Under the pieces are notes generated by a model, which searched no databases, had not been told where the DNA came from, and was given only the letters and a program-made list of their open reading frames with translations. This document shows positions 58,875 through 64,000 of a DNA stretch of 64,000 nucleotides, piece after piece. Origin of the DNA: an uncultured Lachnospiraceae bacterium (GTDB lineage Bacteria > Bacillota > Clostridia > Lachnospirales > Lachnospiraceae); assembly GCA_910587955.1 (NCBI GenBank), contig CAJUNN010000007.1, forward strand, positions 1-64,000, read 5' to 3'. Position 1 is the stretch's first letter. Every line of letters starts with the position of its first letter. A program made the translations under genes and the position numbers.

Positions 58875-60833
58875 TTAAATGGAACTGTTATTCATATCCA
58901 CATTGCCGCTCACACCGTCCACTCTTCCTTTGGAGGTGTACTGCCACATATCATACCGTCCGCTGTAGCCGCATTTGTCCGCATAGTGAGCCACCCAGAT
59001 CCGGTAGCTTCCCGGGAACTGGGATACGTTCAGATGATCGCTGAACCAGCTCTTGCTGGCGTATACCATGGGAGTATGTCCGGCGCTTGCCACTGTGTTG
59101 CAGAAAGCCTTCGTAACACTTGTCCGTGCAGATTTAGACAAACCGTCCGCACGTCCGGCTCCGCCTGCCGCGTACTCGCTGTCAATGGCGATGGGCATAT
59201 TGATGCCGTAGCGGTTGGCCAGCTTCACAGCCATACTTGCTTCCTCCACAGCCTCCGCCTCATTGACGGCCTGGCTGAAGAAATACACGCCTACCCGCAG
59301 GCCCGCCGCTTTGGCTCCTGTGATATGGGAGGCAAACATGGGATCCTCCACCAGAACGCCCGTGCCGTATCCCCGGTATCCGCAGCGGATCATAACGAAA
59401 TTGATGCCGGCGTTCTTTACCTTGGTCCAGTTAATCGCGCTCTGGAACTTGGAAACGTCGATGCCCACTGTACCGGAGCGCACGCCGCTGCTGCTGAACG
59501 TATACTGCACGCCCTGGATCACCTGGGTTCCCGTAACTTTATTACCGTTCTTGTCGTAGTAGTAGGTGGCTCCGTCAATGGTCTGCCAGCCCGTGTATTT
59601 GTATGTACCGGTTCCCACCTGCTTCGTCTCGTAAACCGGAGCACTGCTGGTATCGTATACAGGTTTGCTGCTGGTGTCGTATACGGTGGTGGGTGTTGTC
59701 TTCACCGGGGCCGCTACCAGAAGCACTCTGTGCAGCATTACGCTGGCGGCAGTCGAATCAGACGGTGTTCCTTCCGGCGGTGCCGTCTCCCCGGGGTCCG
59801 GAGCTTTCAGGATTTCACCGCAGACACTGCATGTCCCATTTCCGTCATCCGTATGTCCCAAAGCCGGAACCGGCTCCGTCTTTTTCTCACCGCAGCCTGC
59901 GCCCGTGCAGACAAAGGTTTTCACGCCCTCCGCCGTACAGGTAGGCTCCGTAGTCACGGTTCCCGCATCAAATGTATGCTCATGAGGTTTGGGCATCTCT
60001 CCTTTACATCTGTCGCAGAGCCCGTCGCCGTCGTTATCGTCATGGGTCGGCTCGGAAAGAATGCCCTCATAGATGTCCGCGCCGTTTGCATCCTTCTTCA
60101 ATTTGGAGAAAATAGGCTGCCCCCACTTGTCTTTCTTCTGTACTTTCTCCTCTTTCATGATCTCCGTCTTATTGGAGGGCACAAATTCCACCGTATCCTG
60201 CAGCACCACGGCCGTTCCTGCTCCGTTGTTGCCGTTGGAATTGGAATCCTCCCCCGCCACGTTGATCTCGCTCTCCTTTTTAATCTCGTCGCCCACATCC
60301 ACAACCTTGTATTCCAGGTTTGCCTTCACGTCCGCCGTGATAGGCTCGGGGGCACTGTATGAGCCTGAGGATTTCATAGCTACCGAGCATTTTCCCGGCG
60401 CCATATTTTTAATGTAGATAATACCGTCCTTATCATCGTCTTTGTAAGTGGAGGTTTTCTTATTTACGTCTGTGACTGTCACCTCAAAGGGCGTTCCCGT
60501 AATTACCCTATCATTTTTCGCGTTGACAATCTTAACCTTCAGATCCTTGTCCATGGAGGTGGCCTTCAAGACCACGGAAACCTCCTTGGCGCTCACCTGG
60601 GCCTTCTCCGTATTGTCTCCGTCCAGCCTGGTCAGCTCCGCTACATAGGACTTGTTCATGGAAAGCTGCATTACGCTGGCTTCCGTCTCTTCTTCCTGCG
60701 TCTCTCCTGCGCGCAGGTCCGTCACTGTAGGGATCATATCCTCTGTTACCCGCGGCCGTGCCGCACAGCCCCCCAGCATGGACACCGCCATCGATGCGGC
60801 CAGTATAGCCGCCCACACCCGTTTTCTTTTCAT
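58875..60833 (-). CDS. GH25-family muramidase lipoprotein with wall-binding repeat
   Basis: A 652-residue secreted lipoprotein: lipobox LGGC with Cys23. After a Glu-rich linker comes a beta-rich region (about 60-190). Two Cys-containing segments of the kind common in gut Firmicutes surface proteins follow (GLCDRCKGE; CTAEGVKTFVCTGAGCGE; CSVCGE). A cell-wall-binding-like repeat (YTGWQTIDGATYYYDKNGNK) precedes a C-terminal family-25 lysozyme domain that starts GIDVSKFQSAINW and carries the acidic pair of the IDSEYA motif. It would cleave peptidoglycan outside the membrane. It has its own promoter and terminator and lies upstream of the giant adhesin gene, on the same strand. Confidence 0.9.
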   Translation of the reverse strand: MKRKRVWAAILAASMAVSMLGGCAARPRVTEDMIPTVTDLRAGETQEEETEASVMQLSMNKSYVAELTRLDGDNTEKAQVSAKEVSVVLKATSMDKDLKVKIVNAKNDRVITGTPFEVTVTDVNKKTSTYKDDDKDGIIYIKNMAPGKCSVAMKSSGSYSAPEPITADVKANLEYKVVDVGDEIKKESEINVAGEDSNSNGNNGAGTAVVLQDTVEFVPSNKTEIMKEEKVQKKDKWGQPIFSKLKKDANGADIYEGILSEPTHDDNDGDGLCDRCKGEMPKPHEHTFDAGTVTTEPTCTAEGVKTFVCTGAGCGEKKTEPVPALGHTDDGNGTCSVCGEILKAPDPGETAPPEGTPSDSTAASVMLHRVLLVAAPVKTTPTTVYDTSSKPVYDTSSAPVYETKQVGTGTYKYTGWQTIDGATYYYDKNGNKVTGTQVIQGVQYTFSSSGVRSGTVGIDVSKFQSAINWTKVKNAGINFVMIRCGYRGYGTGVLVEDPMFASHITGAKAAGLRVGVYFFSQAVNEAEAVEEASMAVKLANRYGINMPIAIDSEYAAGGAGRADGLSKSARTSVTKAFCNTVASAGHTPMVYASKSWFSDHLNVSQFPGSYRIWVAHYADKCGYSGRYDMWQYTSKGRVDGVSGNVDMNNSSI

Positions 60834-60896
60834 TTTCTTCTCCTCATAAACCTCTGCATGTGACTAAAAAAGCTGAAAAACTCGCTATTTTCCAAC

Positions 60897-60925
60897 AGTA
60901 TAACACCCTTTTTTTCCGTTTTCAA
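60897..60925 (-). promoter_or_regulatory. Promoter of the GH25 gene
   Basis: On the minus strand, TTGAAA (complement of 60920-60925), 17-bp spacer, TATACT (complement of 60897-60902), followed 60 bp later by a GAGGAGAAG ribosome site. Confidence 0.75.
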
Positions 60926-60949
60926 CCTCTATTTCCAAAAAAGGTTACA

Positions 60950-60984
60950 TAAAAAACTGGAATATCGGCCAGGATATTCCAGTT
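60950..60984 (-). terminator. Terminator of the PrsA-like gene
   Basis: On the minus strand a 12-bp perfect stem AACTGGAATATC/GATATTCCAGTT (complements of 60973-60984 and 60955-60966) with a 6-nt loop is followed by TTTTATG. Confidence 0.88.
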
Positions 60985-61045
60985 CCTTTTCATTTTTTCC
61001 AAACTGTTCTTATTTTCGGAAATCCGCTTCAAAACGGCTTCCTTA

Positions 61046-62080
61046 TTACGGCTCCGTCGTCTCCGCTGCCTTCAGGGTAAAGGTCCGCTCAAAGGTCAGC
61101 TTCGCCATCACGTCATCCTTCTTTTCAAAGGTATGGGCCTCCTGAAGCTTTCGATACTTCTCTGCAAAGAGCTCGTCCCGGCGCTCCTGTACAATGGAGG
61201 TTTTCCGGCTGTCCGTGGCGTCCCGGTCCAGCATGCTTGCCAGACGGATCAGATAATAACCGTTCTCCGTCTCCACAATGTCTGCAAACTCGCCTTCTTT
61301 TAAGGCGTCTGCCGCTTTGCGCACTTCCTCGGAGGGGTAGGTGCTGTCCGCCCCGTAGGCGGTGCTGCTGGCCGTCATTTCCTTCGCCTGGGCCGCCGCG
61401 TCCAAATCGCCGCTTTTCTTAGCCTCATCCAGTACGGCCTGCAGATCTGCCTTCTTTTGGGCCTTCTCTGCATCTGTCAGCTCGATGGTGTTGCCCGCCT
61501 CGTCCTGTTCCGTTCCCAGGGTAGATACATAGACGTAATCTATGCGCTTCTGGGCTGCCTCCGCATCCGAAACCTCTGTATCCACATCCTGCGTCAGAGC
61601 GTCATACATTTTCTCATTGATGGTAAGCAGGGTCAGAAGCCTCTCCACTGTCTTCTGATCTGCCGTGGCCGCTTTTTTGGCCCCGTCTGTATTGGCTTCC
61701 AGAAATTTCCCGGCCGCTGCCGCGACGGCTTCCTTCTCCGCGTCCGTCAGCGCCACGCCGTAGTTGGAAGCTTCCGCTTCCATAATATACATCTTCTTAA
61801 ACTCTTCCATCAGAGTTTCCTTGGCCGTATCCCCGTAGAGCGTACCGTCCCCGGTGATATCCTGCTGGTACATATTGCCGCCCATGAGTGCTCCGTAATA
61901 GCTCTCCATCTGCGCCTGCTGATACCGCAGCATCAGGTTAAATTCACCCAGGGTTATATTGGTGGAGCCATCCAGGGTTGCAATGGTCTCCGCTCCGTTC
62001 AGATTTCCCCCGGCACAGCCTGTCAAAGATAAAGCCAGTGCCAGGACCATGGCCGTTATCCATGCCGTTCTCTTTTTCAT
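61046..62080 (-). CDS. PrsA/SurA-like peptidyl-prolyl isomerase lipoprotein
   Basis: A 344-residue lipoprotein (lipobox LTGC, Cys22) with an N-terminal SurA-like helical chaperone region and a parvulin-like segment near residues 175-310 (YVYVSTLGTEQDEAG ... EFADIVETENGYYLIRL). PrsA-type proteins fold secreted proteins on the outer face of the membrane. The ATG at 62080 is chosen because the predicted transcription start near 62133 excludes the longer frame from 62131. The parvulin core looks divergent, so isomerase activity is uncertain. Confidence 0.82.
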   Translation of the reverse strand: MKKRTAWITAMVLALALSLTGCAGGNLNGAETIATLDGSTNITLGEFNLMLRYQQAQMESYYGALMGGNMYQQDITGDGTLYGDTAKETLMEEFKKMYIMEAEASNYGVALTDAEKEAVAAAAGKFLEANTDGAKKAATADQKTVERLLTLLTINEKMYDALTQDVDTEVSDAEAAQKRIDYVYVSTLGTEQDEAGNTIELTDAEKAQKKADLQAVLDEAKKSGDLDAAAQAKEMTASSTAYGADSTYPSEEVRKAADALKEGEFADIVETENGYYLIRLASMLDRDATDSRKTSIVQERRDELFAEKYRKLQEAHTFEKKDDVMAKLTFERTFTLKAAETTEP

Positions 62081-62139
62081 TCTTCCATTCCTTCCTTGCC
62101 TCCGCTCCCTATGGAACGCGGTTTCTCTCATTCCTGTCC

Positions 62140-62168
62140 ATTATAGTCTGTTTTCCCCCTCCAGGCAA
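62140..62168 (-). promoter_or_regulatory. Promoter of the PrsA-like gene
   Basis: On the minus strand, TTGCCT (complement of 62163-62168), 17-bp spacer, perfect TATAAT (complement of 62140-62145). A small hairpin AGGCAAG/CTTGCCT overlaps the -35; it has no U-tract. Confidence 0.65.
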
Positions 62169-62195
62169 GGTTTTCTTGCCTGCTGCACAAACTTT

Positions 62196-63212
62196 TCACA
62201 GATTTGTAAGGGGCTTGTCCACCCGGACATTCTCCCAGATCTCCTCCTCAATCTCAAGCGGTGTCTGGGCCTCCCACTCTTTCAAAAGCTCCAGGCAGTA
62301 ATTCTCCCGGGCCGCCTGCCGCAGTTCCTCCAGATATTCCCCGGAAGCCTTCTCCTCATACTCAGACACACGCTGCACCACATAGTAGCCGTCGTCTGTC
62401 CCGATCAGACCGGAGACGCCGCCCACAGGCAGTTCCCGGGCCGCCTGGGCTACCAGCTCATGGGCTCCCCCATCCGTCCTGTCATTAAAATATACATCGA
62501 TCACCGTATGGGAAATCTCTTCTCCAGCCGCCGAGATATCCCCCAGCTCCGAAGCTCTCTTGGCAAAAAGCCCGGCTTCTTCCCTGATTTTTTCCAGCTC
62601 TTCTTCCGTAAAAGGATGGTGGTTTCCCTCGCTGTCATACGTCCCCATGGTGGAAAAAAGGCAGTAAGTCAGCCGGCCTACCCGGGCCTCCTCCGGATCC
62701 ACCTCCGGGCTGCAGTTCTCCCGCACCGTCCGGTCCACCTTGGCCGCCAGCTCATTGCGCAGAAGGAAATGCTCCACCAGTTCTTTGGTAGCTCCGGCCG
62801 CTTCCAGCACGGAAGGCGTATTGGATTCCATAAAAGCTTCTGCCCGTTCCGCCACGGCCCTCTTCTCCTCCCTGCTAAGCTCCACCCCGTATTCCTCCGC
62901 GTGGGCGGTAAGAAGGTGAATCCTTTTCAGACTCTCCATCACGTCGCTTTTCAGTATCTGGGCAAAGGTAGCCTCCCCGCCCTCGAATTTCTCCTGCCAC
63001 ATATCTGCCCCGTAATAGGGGCCGTAGGCCTCCTCCCACTGTTCCTGAAGCATCCGGGTATAAAAGACCGCCTCCTCCAGATAAATTTTCTCATCCCCCA
63101 ATCTGGCCGTTTCCGTCTGCTCCAGCGCCTGCTCCCTTCTGCCGCAGCCTGCCAAAGCCGCAGCCCACAGACAGAGCGCCAGGAGAAAAACCCCTCTTTG
63201 TATTTCTCTCAT
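62196..63212 (-). CDS. Second SurA/PrsA-like foldase lipoprotein
   Basis: A 338-residue lipoprotein (lipobox LAGC, Cys23) of the same general build as the next gene: helical N-terminal region with ALEQTETARLGDEKIYLEEA, then a parvulin-like C-terminal part with VSGLIGTDDGYYVVQRVSEYEE. It probably aids folding of secreted proteins. The ATG overlaps the mfd stop (ATGA), so it is translationally coupled to mfd, an odd pairing of a DNA-repair helicase and an extracellular chaperone that is seen in other Clostridia (from memory, not checked). Confidence 0.8.
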   Translation of the reverse strand: MREIQRGVFLLALCLWAAALAGCGRREQALEQTETARLGDEKIYLEEAVFYTRMLQEQWEEAYGPYYGADMWQEKFEGGEATFAQILKSDVMESLKRIHLLTAHAEEYGVELSREEKRAVAERAEAFMESNTPSVLEAAGATKELVEHFLLRNELAAKVDRTVRENCSPEVDPEEARVGRLTYCLFSTMGTYDSEGNHHPFTEEELEKIREEAGLFAKRASELGDISAAGEEISHTVIDVYFNDRTDGGAHELVAQAARELPVGGVSGLIGTDDGYYVVQRVSEYEEKASGEYLEELRQAARENYCLELLKEWEAQTPLEIEEEIWENVRVDKPLTNL

Positions 63213-64000
63213 CCCTCTTCCTCCAGCAGGGTCCGCATCCGCTTAAGAATCTCTCCTGCGGCTTCCATGGCGTCCTCCGCCTCTCCGTTTTTGTTCTTTC
63301 TCCTCCGGTAAACCAGTCCCGGCTTTTCCCCGGTAATCAGCTTCATGCGCCCCTTATACGCAGTTACAAAGTCAGGAAACGCCGCCGGATTGAGCCTTGC
63401 CTTTTCATACAGGGCGAACCGCAGCTCATCCGGACGCTGGGCAATCTCTTTCACATAGACCTGGTGGGCGCGGACCTTCATATCCGCCACAGCCAGGAGG
63501 TTCAGCACGCAGGCCGGCGGATCCCCAAAACGGTCAATCAGTTCTTCCAGCATATCCCCGCACTCTTCTTCCGTCTCAATCCCAGCAATCCGCTTGTAAA
63601 TATCCAGCTTCTGGCTTTCACTGGAAATATAAGTATCGGGAATATAGGCATCCAGCTCCATATCCACCACCGTCTGGAAATCATCTTCCTCCAAAGCCGT
63701 CCCTTTCTGCTTTTTCACCGCTTCATTGAGCATTTTACAGTACAGATCGTATCCTACCGCCTGCATATGCCCGTGCTGCTGGGCCCCCAGAAGGTTCCCT
63801 GCTCCGCGGATCTCCAGATCCCGCATGGCAATCTTAAATCCGCTTCCCAGCTCCGTAAACTCCCGGATGGCTCCCAAGCGCTTCTCTGCCACTTCTTTGA
63901 GCATCTTATCCCGCCGGTACATCAAAAACGCATAGGCGGTCCGGTTGGAACGCCCCACCCGCCCCCTAAGCTGGTAAAGCTGGGAAAGTCCCATATTGTC
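63209..64000 (-). CDS. mfd: Transcription-repair coupling factor, C-terminal part
   Basis: The 3' end of mfd; the gene continues past the right edge of the window. Visible are helicase motif VI (GLSQLYQLRGRVGRSNRTAY), the DLEIRGAGNLLGAQQHGHM block typical of Mfd and RecG, and the C-terminal TRCF domain (DAYIPDTYI ... ELIDRFGDPP). Mfd displaces stalled RNA polymerase at lesions and recruits UvrA. The last bases overlap the start of the foldase gene. Confidence 0.95.
   Translation of the reverse strand, partial: DNMGLSQLYQLRGRVGRSNRTAYAFLMYRRDKMLKEVAEKRLGAIREFTELGSGFKIAMRDLEIRGAGNLLGAQQHGHMQAVGYDLYCKMLNEAVKKQKGTALEEDDFQTVVDMELDAYIPDTYISSESQKLDIYKRIAGIETEEECGDMLEELIDRFGDPPACVLNLLAVADMKVRAHQVYVKEIAQRPDELRFALYEKARLNPAAFPDFVTAYKGRMKLITGEKPGLVYRRRKNKNGEAEDAMEAAGEILKRMRTLLEEEG

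Overview
The window comes from a Clostridia genome, most likely a Lachnospiraceae-type gut Firmicute. This is inferred from the YesN/YesM-type two-component pair beside a ribose-type importer, the RsgI-like anti-sigma factor, the acidic tails on the RNA polymerase beta and beta' subunits, a class B sortase with a (P)PxTG-like sorting signal, and strong Shine-Dalgarno sequences. Most of the window is moderately GC-rich. The left 1.6 kb is visibly AT-richer and looks like the edge of an accessory segment.

Layout. Positions 1-1.66 kb hold a divergent promoter region, a DUF6076-like zinc-finger protein, and a cluster of GTTATC motifs. Positions 1.66-6.28 kb (minus strand) hold the str operon rpsL-rpsG-fusA-tuf, driven by a promoter with perfect consensus hexamers and 17-bp spacing; tuf also has its own promoter. 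Positions 6.4-9.4 kb hold an MBL-fold hydrolase diverging from an ECF sigma / RsgI-PepSY anti-sigma pair. Positions 9.4-18.7 kb hold a sugar-use locus. Its leftward operon encodes a ribose-type ABC importer (ATPase, permease, lipoprotein binding protein) and an intracellular GH20-like glycosidase. Its rightward operon encodes a degenerate ABC ATPase, an AraC-type response regulator and a histidine kinase with almost no external sensor. Positions 18.8-27.7 kb (minus) hold rpoB-rpoC-lpdA in one run.

Positions 27.9-58.7 kb (minus) hold the most striking object: a single 27,978-bp gene for a 9,325-residue secreted, sortase-anchored surface protein. It is followed at 7 bp by a membrane-anchored family-5 substrate-binding protein and then, overlapping by one base, a class B sortase. 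The giant gene has its own promoter and a leader of about 260 nt with a compact branched RNA fold and a terminator-like hairpin, a candidate riboswitch or antitermination element. Its N-terminal half contains at least eight divergent copies of a module recurring every 0.65-0.93 kb, which I do not recognise as a named family. The C-terminal part has SdrD-type B domains, one split by a coiled coil of about 200 residues, then an IPQTG sorting signal.

Positions 58.8-64 kb (minus) hold a GH25 muramidase lipoprotein, two PrsA/SurA-like foldase lipoproteins and the 3' end of mfd. The adhesin, sortase, muramidase and extracellular foldases together suggest a cell-envelope neighbourhood, though only the adhesin, binding protein and sortase are clearly one operon.

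The usual Firmicutes order rplKAJL-rpoBC-rpsL-rpsG-fusA-tuf is broken here: about 14 kb lies between rpoC and rpsL, and the sortase/adhesin operon sits where rplJL would be expected upstream of rpoB.
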